The translations under genes and the position numbers were made by a program. Below, piece after piece: positions 1 to 6,933 of a stretch of 16,619 nucleotides of DNA (its first letter is position 1; each line of letters opens with the position of its first letter). The DNA is from Chloroflexota bacterium (lineage in GTDB: Bacteria > Chloroflexota > Anaerolineae > Aggregatilineales > Phototrophicaceae), in NCBI GenBank assembly GCA_026706395.1, contig JAPOYU010000011.1:1-16619 (forward strand). The letters run 5' to 3'. The notes beneath the pieces were generated by a model, which saw nothing but the letters and a program-made list of their open reading frames with translations, did not search any database and had not been told where the DNA came from.

Positions 1-1476
1 GATCAAGGCATCTTAAGCTGGTCCTCGGGCAGCCTGCCCCATCTGGGCGAGGTGGGGGCCGATGGCCAGATCAAGCGCTGGCCCATTGTCGAAGGCAGCC
101 TGACGCCAACCCCGGCAGAGCCGCGATTGACGGATGTGCGATCCCTAAAGAGCGCGTACAAATCGCTGGGTTTGGACATGTCGCGGCTGGGGCTGCCTGG
201 CTCGGCTGCCGCCAAGAAAGAATCTAGTGAAGAGGAAGGAGAAACCATGACGGAAGAAACAGGACGGGCCTTGAAGCGGCTGCCGCTGGCGGAGGAACGA
301 GAGGCCCAGAAATCACTGCGCATCGCTGTCGGCAGCGAGTTCGACGCGCTGGACGCGATGGACATGCTGCACGGCTACATGCTGATGCGCTCGGCGAAAA
401 GCTTCCACGGCGTCAGCGAGCGCTATTCCAACGCGCTGGCGGAGAAAGTCAACCGCACCCAGCTCAAGGCGATCAAAGCCGATGAGTTGGCCTACAGCAC
501 GCAGACCGGCTTCGGCGATGAATGGGTGCCGGACCTGTGGAGCCAGCAGATCTGGCACAAAGCGCGGCGAGACAACACCATCCTGCCGCTTTTCCAGAGC
601 ATCGAAATGCCGAGCAATCCTTTCGAGCTGCCGATCGAAGGGGCCGACCCGACCGTGTATTTCGTGCCGGAATCCCAGGACGAAGCGCATCTGACGCTCG
701 GCGCCGGCAATCCGATCCCGGATAGCAAGGTCGGCTCCGGCAAAGTGACGCTGAACGCCAAGAAACTGGCGCTGCGGGTCGGCTTCAGCAGCGAACTGGT
801 GGAAGACGCGGTCATCCCGGTGCTGAACGTCTACCGGGAACAAGCCGTCCGCGCCATCGCCGACGCCATCGACAATGTCCTGCTCAACGGCGACGCCACT
901 ACCGCCGGAACTGGCAACATCAACAGCGACCACGCCGCGCCCCCAAGCACGGCCAAGTATCTGGCGCTGAACGGCTTGCGACATCTGCCCCTGGTGGAGC
1001 GAACGGCCAACGCGGTCAACATGAACGGCGCGCCAACCCTGACGAAGCTGCGCGAGACGCGCTTCAAAATGTCGGGCAAGTACGCCGCCCGCCCATCGGA
1101 CCTGGCCTGGCTGGTCGATAGCGGCGCTTATTCGGCGCTGCTCGGCCTGAGCGAGTTCCTCACGGTGGACAAGGCCGGTCCGCTGGCGACCGCGCAAACC
1201 GGCCAGATCGGCTTCATCGATGGCATACCGGTTTTCGTCAGCGCCGAGATGCCGCTGACCGAGGCCGATGGCAAAGTCGGGGGCGGCACGAACAGCAAAG
1301 GTCAAGCTGTCTGCGTCTACCGGCCCGGCTGGTATGTCGGTTATCGGCGCAAGATCGCCGTCAGCGTGGATTATCTGTCCTACTACGACAGCTACCAGTT
1401 GACGGCGACTGCCCGGCTGGCCTTCGTCCGCTTCGATGACGAAGTGGCGAGCTGCCTGTACAACATCACGGTGTAA
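1..1476 (+). CDS. HK97-type prohead protease (C-terminal end) fused in frame to the major capsid protein; 5' partial
   Basis: The frame is open from the first base of the window through to the stop at 1474-1476, giving 491 residues. Residues 1-42 carry the characteristic end of a phage prohead maturation protease: SWSSGSLPH, which probably contains the nucleophilic serine, then WPIVEGSLTPTPAEPR. A polar linker follows at about 43-82, rich in K, S and E. The HK97-fold major capsid protein begins at residue 83. The protease would normally cut the capsid scaffolding segment during head maturation. Protease and capsid are usually separate neighbouring genes, but here no stop codon separates them. 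A second, strongly supported start lies inside the frame at 247, so both a fusion product and free capsid are possible. The catalytic histidine must lie upstream of the window. Confidence is high for both domains and moderate that the fusion product is really made. Confidence 0.85.
   Translation, partial: DQGILSWSSGSLPHLGEVGADGQIKRWPIVEGSLTPTPAEPRLTDVRSLKSAYKSLGLDMSRLGLPGSAAAKKESSEEEGETMTEETGRALKRLPLAEEREAQKSLRIAVGSEFDALDAMDMLHGYMLMRSAKSFHGVSERYSNALAEKVNRTQLKAIKADELAYSTQTGFGDEWVPDLWSQQIWHKARRDNTILPLFQSIEMPSNPFELPIEGADPTVYFVPESQDEAHLTLGAGNPIPDSKVGSGKVTLNAKKLALRVGFSSELVEDAVIPVLNVYREQAVRAIADAIDNVLLNGDATTAGTGNINSDHAAPPSTAKYLALNGLRHLPLVERTANAVNMNGAPTLTKLRETRFKMSGKYAARPSDLAWLVDSGAYSALLGLSEFLTVDKAGPLATAQTGQIGFIDGIPVFVSAEMPLTEADGKVGGGTNSKGQAVCVYRPGWYVGYRRKIAVSVDYLSYYDSYQLTATARLAFVRFDDEVASCLYNITV
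234..241 (+). promoter_or_regulatory. Internal Shine-Dalgarno site for capsid start
   Basis: GGAAGGAG lies 5 bases upstream of the in-frame ATG at 247, inside the fused protease-capsid frame. It decides the capsid start and implies that free capsid protein is made in excess over the fusion. The bases ATGA at the start codon also give the -1/+2 frame a TGA, the classic start-stop overlap expected of two separate genes. Confidence 0.75.
247..1476 (+). CDS. HK97-family major capsid protein, translated from an internal start
   Basis: This is the capsid portion alone, 409 residues, close to the normal size of an HK97 capsid precursor. The ATG at 247 follows GGAAGGAG with a 5-base spacer, far better than any upstream start, so I take it as the main start. 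The first ~65 residues are charged and helical, like the scaffolding delta domain that the protease removes. The rest matches the family: a WVPDLWSQQIW segment, an N-arm, FELPIEGADPTVYFVPE, KVTLNAKKLALRVGFSSELVEDA, and a C-terminal domain with the typical VCVYRPGWYVGYRRKIAVSVD strand region. It forms the icosahedral head shell. Capsid genes normally sit next to portal and terminase genes, which would lie upstream of the window. The gene ends 9 bases before a strong hairpin terminator, so the following genes are not simply co-transcribed with it. Confidence 0.88.
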   Translation: MTEETGRALKRLPLAEEREAQKSLRIAVGSEFDALDAMDMLHGYMLMRSAKSFHGVSERYSNALAEKVNRTQLKAIKADELAYSTQTGFGDEWVPDLWSQQIWHKARRDNTILPLFQSIEMPSNPFELPIEGADPTVYFVPESQDEAHLTLGAGNPIPDSKVGSGKVTLNAKKLALRVGFSSELVEDAVIPVLNVYREQAVRAIADAIDNVLLNGDATTAGTGNINSDHAAPPSTAKYLALNGLRHLPLVERTANAVNMNGAPTLTKLRETRFKMSGKYAARPSDLAWLVDSGAYSALLGLSEFLTVDKAGPLATAQTGQIGFIDGIPVFVSAEMPLTEADGKVGGGTNSKGQAVCVYRPGWYVGYRRKIAVSVDYLSYYDSYQLTATARLAFVRFDDEVASCLYNITV

Positions 1477-1484
1477 CTGAGTGT

Positions 1485-1520
1485 GGGCGGGGGCTGTGGA
1501 TGCCCCTGCCCTGTTGTTTT
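1485..1520 (+). terminator. Rho-independent terminator after the capsid gene
   Basis: A 10-bp stem (1485-1494 pairing with 1502-1511, nearly all G-C with one G-U) encloses a 7-base loop and is followed by TGTTGTTTT. It starts 8 bases after the capsid stop. It should insulate the capsid operon from the three-gene unit downstream, which has its own promoter. Confidence 0.8.
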
Positions 1521-1530
1521 CGGATTTTAC

Positions 1531-1557
1531 TTGATATTTACACTTGTATGGTATACT
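1531..1557 (+). promoter_or_regulatory. Promoter of the three-gene cassette (extended -10)
   Basis: An extended -10 element, TGGTATACT at 1549-1557, lies in an AT-rich pocket just after the terminator. A possible -35, TTGATA at 1531-1536, is only 15 bases upstream of the hexamer, which is short, so the TG extension probably carries the strength. Transcription would start near 1564, about 50 bases before the first ATG at 1614. The same TGGTATAnT motif recurs twice near 13760-13820. Confidence 0.55.
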
Positions 1558-1613
1558 GCGCGGCACAGGACTGTTGTGTTCGCGCAATGGGTTGCGAAAG
1601 GTTCAGAATAAAT

Positions 1614-2348
1614 ATGGCTGCGGACTGGCAAGTAGAATCCTTGCGTGTCACTGCATTCCCAGAGGTAAATTCACAAGTCTCTCCTACTAAATTATGGGCC
1701 CGTTACATTGGTGTCGAACCAGCTGAAGTGCAAATTCAGCGCGATAGAATCAATGCGCGCCACGTAGAATGGGCCAACGGGGTTATTTTCCTTGTCAGTC
1801 AGCCGGACCGTATTGAATGGAGATACGTAGCCCAGCAGGATGAATCTCAGCATTCTAGATTTCCAATCATAGGAAGTCTACAGTCTGAAATAGACGAATT
1901 CACTCGTTTAGCCGATTCTTGGCTGACATCTCACGATGTAGTGCCAATAGTCCGATTAGCATTCGGAGCCGTTCTGCTCCGTCCGGAGGCAAACATTGAT
2001 AACAGCTACGAGACGCTGAAGCGCTATCTGCCATTCCTTCACACTGAAAACCTGACAGAATTCAGCTGTCGCATAAACAGACGTCGAGTAAGCAAGACGA
2101 TGTCGCAAATTCCGATAAATCGAATTGCGCATTGGAATCTAGCAAGATTCAGGTCGATAGACATAGCGCTAGAACAGGCTGAAGTGCATATGAGTACGGC
2201 GGGAGAATTGCTTGCTTCCAGACTTGAACTAGATGTAAACACGCTTCAAGGACAAAGTACTCCGCTACCGTCTGAGGACATTTCGATGCTGTTTCAGGAG
2301 CTAGTTGAACTTGCCCTGGAAATAAGTCTGAAGGGGGACAATTTATGA
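1614..2348 (+). CDS. Unrecognised protein, first gene of the low-GC three-gene cassette
   Basis: A 244-residue soluble protein with no signal peptide or membrane segment. I do not recognise the family. The N-terminal half looks beta-rich: WQVESLRVTAF, then LWARYIGVEPAEVQIQRD, then VIFLVSQPDRIEWRYV. The C-terminal half is mostly helical, with the order-suggesting strings RLAFGAVLLRP, YETLKRYLPFLH and NRIAHWNLARFRSID, and an acidic leucine-rich tail at about 215-240. I chose the ATG at 1614 because the frame upstream runs through the promoter and is cysteine-rich, unlike the rest; GAAAGG lies about 11 bases upstream. Its stop overlaps the next gene's start in an ATGA, so translation is coupled. 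GC is about 42% in 2101-2160 against about 58% in 601-660 (counted by hand), pointing to foreign origin. A phage-conferred accessory or defence role is inference only. Confidence 0.75.
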   Translation: MAADWQVESLRVTAFPEVNSQVSPTKLWARYIGVEPAEVQIQRDRINARHVEWANGVIFLVSQPDRIEWRYVAQQDESQHSRFPIIGSLQSEIDEFTRLADSWLTSHDVVPIVRLAFGAVLLRPEANIDNSYETLKRYLPFLHTENLTEFSCRINRRRVSKTMSQIPINRIAHWNLARFRSIDIALEQAEVHMSTAGELLASRLELDVNTLQGQSTPLPSEDISMLFQELVELALEISLKGDNL

Positions 2349-3136
2349 ACGCACTAAGCGATGCAAATACCAACGACGTTCCGCCTGCGTTCGAAAATTT
2401 CTTGACTGACTTGTTGGAGGACGACGAGTCTACGGCGGCGGAACTACCGACTCGGCTTGGTCACGACATTTGGCAAGGATCGCCTAGGTTGCTATATGTC
2501 GAAAAGCTCGGTGCAACTCTAAACCTCTTTTTGGACCTTAGGTTGGATAGAATCGAGCAACTGAACATCCATGTTTTGGGTCCCGGCGTATTTGAAGTGG
2601 ACAATCCGCATACATACTTTTCGGAATCATCATTTGAACGTATCTCTGACAGCACAGCCTCGAATTGGCTCCACAACGCTGAACCAGAAGTCCCCAAAAT
2701 CCAATTGCAAACTCAGATCGCGAATGTCTTCTCGTTAGGGGACACCATTAGGGTCGAGTCCGGAATGGTTAATGACTTTTCGCTTGAACTCGAGCGACTT
2801 ATCAGAAATCACGGAAAGTCGGCGCTGGATAGTATCCAGAGGTACATCCTGCAGGAGCGAACAACAACATATTTGGCTATGGAAGCTCTAAAATACATCG
2901 GCAACTTTCGCATAGATGCCTTGCATCACCAGCGTCGCAAGATGCTGGAGCGGTGTCTAAGAGAAAGCCGATTCGCTTGGGTTAGAGACGGTGCAAGTTT
3001 AGGACTTTCATTCATGGACGATCCTTTATCCATACCTGCACTGAAAAAGGCCATCCAACGCGAAAGTAACCAAGAACTTAAGGAAGACTTAATTGAGGTA
3101 CTGGAGCAACTTCAAGAGACTCGTTTGGAGTCGTAA
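2345..3136 (+). CDS. Unrecognised protein with C-terminal HEAT-like repeats, second gene of the cassette
   Basis: A 263-residue soluble protein whose ATG overlaps the previous stop by four bases. The first ~50 residues are acidic and low in structure. A middle region of about 50-150 looks alpha/beta, with LLYVEKLGATLNLFLDLRLDRIEQLNIHVLGPGVFEV in outline. The last ~100 residues read as helical-hairpin repeats of the HEAT type; WVRDGASLGLSFMDDPLSIPALKKAI (about 221-246) is the clearest unit, with the usual D-A-x-x-x-L pattern, followed by another helix ending ELKEDLIEVLEQLQ. HEAT repeats normally form protein- or nucleic-acid-binding solenoids, so this may be the adaptor or sensor subunit of the cassette. 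GC is about 43% in 2581-2640, like its neighbours in the cassette and unlike the flanks. No catalytic motif is visible, and the function is unknown. Confidence 0.72.
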   Translation: MNALSDANTNDVPPAFENFLTDLLEDDESTAAELPTRLGHDIWQGSPRLLYVEKLGATLNLFLDLRLDRIEQLNIHVLGPGVFEVDNPHTYFSESSFERISDSTASNWLHNAEPEVPKIQLQTQIANVFSLGDTIRVESGMVNDFSLELERLIRNHGKSALDSIQRYILQERTTTYLAMEALKYIGNFRIDALHHQRRKMLERCLRESRFAWVRDGASLGLSFMDDPLSIPALKKAIQRESNQELKEDLIEVLEQLQETRLES

Positions 3137-3141
3137 CAACG

Positions 3142-3645
3142 GTGTCCTATATCTTTCGCAAAGTTGACAAGCCGTGGTGGTACAAGGACCAGAGAGATCA
3201 GTTCGAGTGGCTGAAGGATGGCGAACTTGTAGCCGATATACTATGCGAAGAAATGGCTACCGTAAATGGAACGCTGTCAGTCTACCTACTGGATGAAGGA
3301 AAAAGTCAACTGGACCGCATTGTTGCGGCGTTAGCTTGTACGCGCAACTACCTGCAAAATCTTGACTATGTAATCTTTCGACAAGATGACCTAAACCAAG
3401 TCTTTAGCCTAGAAGACTCGCTTGGTGAAACACCTGACTCCTTGGTGAACAATTTGCATCGCGATATTGTTCATTTGACACCGGCGCTAGTTAATGACCT
3501 AACATATAGAATTCGTGACCGAAGAGAATCCATTTGTAGGTGCACGCGAAGCAAGGTAAAGAAAAAGATTCTTCAAGAGATTAACAATGGTCACATTGAT
3601 GTTGGCCAGCTAAAGGAACCGCTACGTACTAGCATATCTAAGTAG
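3142..3645 (+). CDS. Unrecognised small protein, third gene of the cassette
   Basis: A 167-residue protein beginning at GTG 3142, five bases after the previous stop. No better in-frame ATG lies near the start. No signal peptide or membrane helix is seen. The N-terminus is aromatic and charged (FRKVDKPWWYKDQRDQFEWLKDGELVADIL). A central alpha/beta portion, GTLSVYLLDEGKSQLDRIVAALACTRNYLQNLDYVIF, is followed by a helical region. The C-terminus is basic (SKVKKKI), which could contact nucleic acid or simply be surface charge. I do not recognise the family. The spacing indicates one operon with the two preceding genes. The frame stops 14 bases before the convergent gene at 3660, and no clear terminator separates them. 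Confidence 0.7.
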   Translation: MSYIFRKVDKPWWYKDQRDQFEWLKDGELVADILCEEMATVNGTLSVYLLDEGKSQLDRIVAALACTRNYLQNLDYVIFRQDDLNQVFSLEDSLGETPDSLVNNLHRDIVHLTPALVNDLTYRIRDRRESICRCTRSKVKKKILQEINNGHIDVGQLKEPLRTSISK

Positions 3646-3659
3646 ATGCAATACATCCC

Positions 3660-3929
3660 TCACCCCACCAGCACCCACAACGCCTCGAAGAAAAAGCCGC
3701 CGTCCTCCTGCTGCTCCGCCCTGATCGCCACCTCCACGCCCTCGCCCTGACGGCATAACTCCACCACCGTCCCATACATGCCGCCCGGCATTAGCGCCTG
3801 ATTCAACGCGAAGGCCACCCCGTCAGCCCCGACGAAGACCTGCACGCCGGGCAGCAGCAACTCCCCCGCCACCGGCAGCTGATGCCGCGTCGCGTCAAAC
3901 TCGGCCGGCGCGATGGCGACGACTTTCAT
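3660..3929 (-). CDS. Small unrecognised protein, antisense within the phage locus
   Basis: An 89-residue protein read leftwards from ATG 3929. I prefer this start over the ATG nine bases earlier because AGGGGAG lies 9 bases upstream of it and directly abuts the earlier one. GC-rich codon use returns to that of the phage genes, unlike the three-gene unit next door. The sequence looks all-beta, with short strands (MKVVAIAPAEFD, LLLPGVQVFVGAD, GTVVEL, VEVAIRAEQ, FFFEALWVLVG). It has no signal peptide. It faces away from the connector gene at 4048, leaving a 118-base divergent spacer, and converges on the cassette. A small phage head decoration or regulatory protein is conceivable, but nothing in the sequence shows it. 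Confidence 0.55.
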   Translation of the reverse strand: MKVVAIAPAEFDATRHQLPVAGELLLPGVQVFVGADGVAFALNQALMPGGMYGTVVELCRQGEGVEVAIRAEQQEDGGFFFEALWVLVG

Positions 3930-4047
3930 AGTTTGCATCTCCCCTCATTGCCACCTCTAACTTAACACAGCGGGCCGCCTGAACACAGCCGCCCGCGCTC
4001 TTTCGCTCTCTTATCTCGCGACCAATACCGCAAGAGAAAGGAATATC

Positions 4048-4833
4048 ATGTACACCATTGCCACATTGGACGATCTGCGCCGGCGCCTCGGCTTGTCGGA
4101 GACCGACGCCGATTCCGATCAAGACCTGCTGCACAGCTTGCAGGAAGCCAGCCATCTCATCGAGTCCCTGACGCAGCGCCGCTACTGTCCGCGCCTCCAA
4201 TCCCGAACCGTCCCGCTTGGTCGGACTGCGCCGCGCCTGCTTATCCTGCCGGACGACCTGCTCGAACTGCGCGCGGTCAACGATGCCGGCGGCGAAATGG
4301 ACCTCGATCGGTTTCTGCGGCTGCCAGAGGATCCCAATATGCCGGCCAGCATCCTACACTTGGCCAGGGGCGTGACCTTCCGGCTGGATGCGAGCGCGCC
4401 ACGCGCCGTCACAATCGAGGGAATCTGGGGCTGGCATGACCGCTGGACGCAGGCCTGGGTCGACAGCGGCGACACCGTCCGCGACAGCGCCTTGAGCGAG
4501 ACCGGCGTGACCGTCACCGTGAACGACAGCGCCGGCAGCGATGCCGACGGCAACAGTCCCCGCTTTCAGGCGGGGCATCTTCTGCGCATCAAAGACGAAT
4601 ACCTGCGCGTCACGGCGGTCGACCGGCAGAACCATCACCTGACCGTGCAGCGCGGCGCGCAGGGTACGCTGGCGTCCACGCACCGGCGGGGAGCAACGAT
4701 CGAGACATACAGCCCATCGCTGCCGATTCGTGACCTCACAGTGCGCTACGCCGAGTTGATGATGAAGTCGCACGGTCCCCTCGCGGATGAGCCTTCGTCC
4801 TTGCTTTCGCGGATGCGCCGTCTGACCGTCTGA
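4048..4833 (+). CDS. gp6-like phage head-tail connector protein with an added beta module
   Basis: A 261-residue protein starting at ATG 4048 after AAAGGA. The N-terminus (TLDDLRRRLGL, then DQDLLHSLQEASHLIESLTQRRY at about 24-46) is the helical signature of HK97 gp6-type connectors, which form the ring joining portal to tail. A final helix, IRDLTVRYAELMMKSHG (about 227-243), also fits. Typical gp6 proteins are only around 100 residues. Here a long middle part is added, including residues ~170-220 with the pattern LLRIKDEYLRVTAV…LTVQRGAQGT…H..GA, a motif I associate with small beta domains of phage tail and head proteins. The gene lies after a divergent spacer and is followed by the efflux pump rather than by further neck genes. 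Confidence 0.75.
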   Translation: MYTIATLDDLRRRLGLSETDADSDQDLLHSLQEASHLIESLTQRRYCPRLQSRTVPLGRTAPRLLILPDDLLELRAVNDAGGEMDLDRFLRLPEDPNMPASILHLARGVTFRLDASAPRAVTIEGIWGWHDRWTQAWVDSGDTVRDSALSETGVTVTVNDSAGSDADGNSPRFQAGHLLRIKDEYLRVTAVDRQNHHLTVQRGAQGTLASTHRRGATIETYSPSLPIRDLTVRYAELMMKSHGPLADEPSSLLSRMRRLTV

Positions 4834-4840
4834 GTCGATT

Positions 4841-4859
4841 CAATCTGGCTGTAAGATTG
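4841..4859 (+). terminator. Weak hairpin after the connector gene
   Basis: CAATCT (4841-4846) pairs perfectly with AGATTG (4854-4859) across a 7-base loop, 8 bases after the connector stop. The stem is short and AT-rich and is followed by GCTTTGCG rather than a T run. It may be a weak terminator or a regulatory hairpin ahead of the efflux gene. Confidence 0.25.
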
Positions 4860-4909
4860 GCTTTGCGTTAAGGTTGCCGCTTGTAACACCCGCCCGGCTG
4901 AGGACCGCG

Positions 4910-6205
4910 ATGGCACGTCAACTCACGCGCATGGTCGCCCTGCGCTACCGCGATTTTCGCTTTCTTTGGCTTGGCGAAATGGTATCGACCACCGGCTCGC
5001 AGATGCAGCTATTCGCCATCAACTGGCACGTATTTGAGCTCCTGCGCGGGCAGACGTTCACCGTCAACATTCTCGGCAATCTGATCGAGATGGGCTCCGA
5101 AGCCTTCGGCTTGGGCATGCTCGGCTTGGTACGCGTAATCCCTATCGTGATGTTCGCTCTGGTTGGCGGCGTTCTGGCCGATGCGCTCGACCGCCGGCGC
5201 GTGATGCTCTGGACGCGCGTCGCCTCAGCTGTGATTGCCGCCGTGCTGACCTACCTCACTGCATCCGGCCAAATTGATGTCAAAACAATCTATCTATTGA
5301 CGGCGCTGGGGGCAGCGGCGACCGCCCTCGACAGCCCGGCGCGGCAATCGATTGTGGCGAATTTGGTCAAGCCGCGCCATCTGAGCAACGCCATCAGCCT
5401 GAACACGCTCATATTTCAGATCGCCACAATCTGTGGTCCGGCTGTCGCGGGCTTGCTAGTGGCGCAGTTTAATATCGGCCTGGTTTACGGCATCAATACC
5501 GCCACGTTCTTCGTCGCGATCGTGGCGATCTGGCTCATTCGCCATCGGGGAAAGATGACTTACGGGGCGGCCATAGGATTGCGAGCGCTGATCGATGGCA
5601 TCCGCTTCACTTTCGGCACGCGCATCATCATGGGTACGATGCTGCTGGATTTCTTCGCCACGCTATTCGCCTCGGCGCGGACGATGCTGCCGATTGTGGC
5701 AGGGAATATCCTTGGCGTCGGCGCGGTCGGTTATGGCTTGCTCGCGACCGCTCAGCCCATCGGCGCCCTGCTCGTTGGCCTCGTCATGTCGCTGCGGGCC
5801 GAGATGAAACGACAGGGCGTCATCCTGCTCATGGCGGTCGCGGTCTACGGCATGGCTACTACCGTCTTCGGCATCTCGACGAGTTTCGCGCTGTCCTACT
5901 TCATGTTCGCCTTGACCGGCGCCGGCGATACGGTTTCTATGGTCATTCGCGGCACTATCCGCCAACTGATGACGCCGGACGAATTGCGCGGGCGCATGGT
6001 CTCGGTCAATATGATGTTCTTCATGGGCGGGCCGCAACTGGGCGAGTTGGAAGCGGGCTTGGTCGCGTCAGTCTTCGGCGCGCCCTTCGCCATCTTCAGC
6101 GGCGGCTTGGCGACTGTGCTGTTGACCGCTTGGGTGGCTTGGCGCTATCCTTCCATCAGACGCTACAACAATGCGGACGATCTGAAACGGAAACGAAGAT
6201 CGTAG
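4910..6205 (+). CDS. MFS efflux transporter (EntS/MFS_3-like)
   Basis: A 431-residue polytopic membrane protein with about 12 hydrophobic segments. The major facilitator motif A appears as GGVLADALDRRRVM at about 86-99, and DSPARQSIVANLV at about 141-153 is typical of the MFS_3 branch that includes the enterobactin exporter EntS and macrolide-type pumps. These use the proton gradient to export small molecules across the inner membrane. I chose ATG 4910, preceded by TGAGGAC, over an upstream TTG at 4874 that would add 12 non-family residues. The next gene, encoding a TipAS drug-binding protein, starts 17 bases after its stop, so the pair probably acts on the same class of toxic compound. Base composition matches the flanking phage genes. 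The substrate cannot be told from the sequence. Confidence 0.88.
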   Translation: MARQLTRMVALRYRDFRFLWLGEMVSTTGSQMQLFAINWHVFELLRGQTFTVNILGNLIEMGSEAFGLGMLGLVRVIPIVMFALVGGVLADALDRRRVMLWTRVASAVIAAVLTYLTASGQIDVKTIYLLTALGAAATALDSPARQSIVANLVKPRHLSNAISLNTLIFQIATICGPAVAGLLVAQFNIGLVYGINTATFFVAIVAIWLIRHRGKMTYGAAIGLRALIDGIRFTFGTRIIMGTMLLDFFATLFASARTMLPIVAGNILGVGAVGYGLLATAQPIGALLVGLVMSLRAEMKRQGVILLMAVAVYGMATTVFGISTSFALSYFMFALTGAGDTVSMVIRGTIRQLMTPDELRGRMVSVNMMFFMGGPQLGELEAGLVASVFGAPFAIFSGGLATVLLTAWVAWRYPSIRRYNNADDLKRKRRS

Positions 6206-6222
6206 AATGTAGAGATGCGCGC

Positions 6223-6708
6223 ATGGCGAAGAAAAAGCGCGGCTTGAAGCCGCATAGCGAAGAACAGCAGAAGCAATATGAACGCGAGGCCCGCCTGCAA
6301 TGGGGCCCCTCTGCGGTAAACGATTCCATTCAACGCTGGAACAACACCAGCAAAGAACGGCAGGACGCGATCATCGCCGAGGGGGATCAGATCTACAGCG
6401 AACTGGCTGAAGCGCTGGAAGCCGGCGCAAGGGCGGGCGATCAGAAGGTGGTCGCCTTGCTCGATCGCTGGCGTGATCACCTGAGCCACTTCTACGAGCC
6501 GAGCATCGACTATCTGCGTGGCTTGGGCCAGCTCTACAATTCGCATCCCGGTTTCATCGCCAACTTCCAGAATATCCATCGGGATCTGCCCGCCTACCTC
6601 GAAGAGGTGATCGACGCATATGTCGATGACCTGGAGACGGCCGAACTCGAGCGCATGCTGGCGGAAGACGAAGAGATGCAGCAGCGCCGAGACAACCTGT
6701 CGCTCTGA
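6223..6708 (+). CDS. Free-standing TipAS antibiotic-recognition domain protein
   Basis: A 161-residue soluble helical protein. After a basic start (MAKKKRGLKP) it follows the TipAS pattern along its length: YEREARLQWGPSAVNDSIQRWN, a helix ending in LAEALEAGARAG, WRDHLSHFYEPS (about 83-94), RGLGQLYNSHPGFIANF, and IHRDLPAYLEEVIDAYVDD. In TipA-type regulators this globin-like domain binds thiopeptides and other drugs and is fused to a MerR DNA-binding head. Here no DNA-binding domain is present, so the protein would sequester drug or sense it by another route. ATG 6223 is in frame and starts 17 bases after the MFS stop, though its ribosome binding site is weak, suggesting translational coupling. 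The last ~20 residues are an acidic helix. Drug resistance together with the pump is the natural inference. Confidence 0.82.
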   Translation: MAKKKRGLKPHSEEQQKQYEREARLQWGPSAVNDSIQRWNNTSKERQDAIIAEGDQIYSELAEALEAGARAGDQKVVALLDRWRDHLSHFYEPSIDYLRGLGQLYNSHPGFIANFQNIHRDLPAYLEEVIDAYVDDLETAELERMLAEDEEMQQRRDNLSL

Positions 6709-6734
6709 GTCAACAGCCCCAATCCTCTCCCCCT

Positions 6735-6768
6735 GTCCGGCGCAGGAAATCCGCCGGGTCTTGTCTTG
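6735..6768 (+). terminator. Probable terminator after the MFS-TipAS pair
   Basis: CCGGCG (6737-6742) pairs with CGCCGG (6752-6757) across a 9-base loop, with two further G-U pairs outside. It is followed by TCTTGTCTT, a broken T tract. The hairpin lies 26 bases after the TipAS stop, where the pump operon should end. Confidence 0.45.
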
Positions 6769-6933
6769 CAATCGCACCCCGTCTAAATGAGGGCGACCCG
6801 CCGGCTCGACCTGCCAGTATGGCCCGCTATTCCTAGAACACAGGCGCAAACAGGCCATCGACTGTACCACAGTAGCGGCAGCGATCTCGATTGCCCGTGC
6901 CCCGCGCCGGCCTGATGCGACGATCGCTACATC

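Noticed and set aside
313..1587. Long open frame antisense to the capsid gene
   Set aside because: It mirrors the GC-biased codon pattern of the capsid gene, has low-complexity H/R/Q-rich composition, and lacks a ribosome site.
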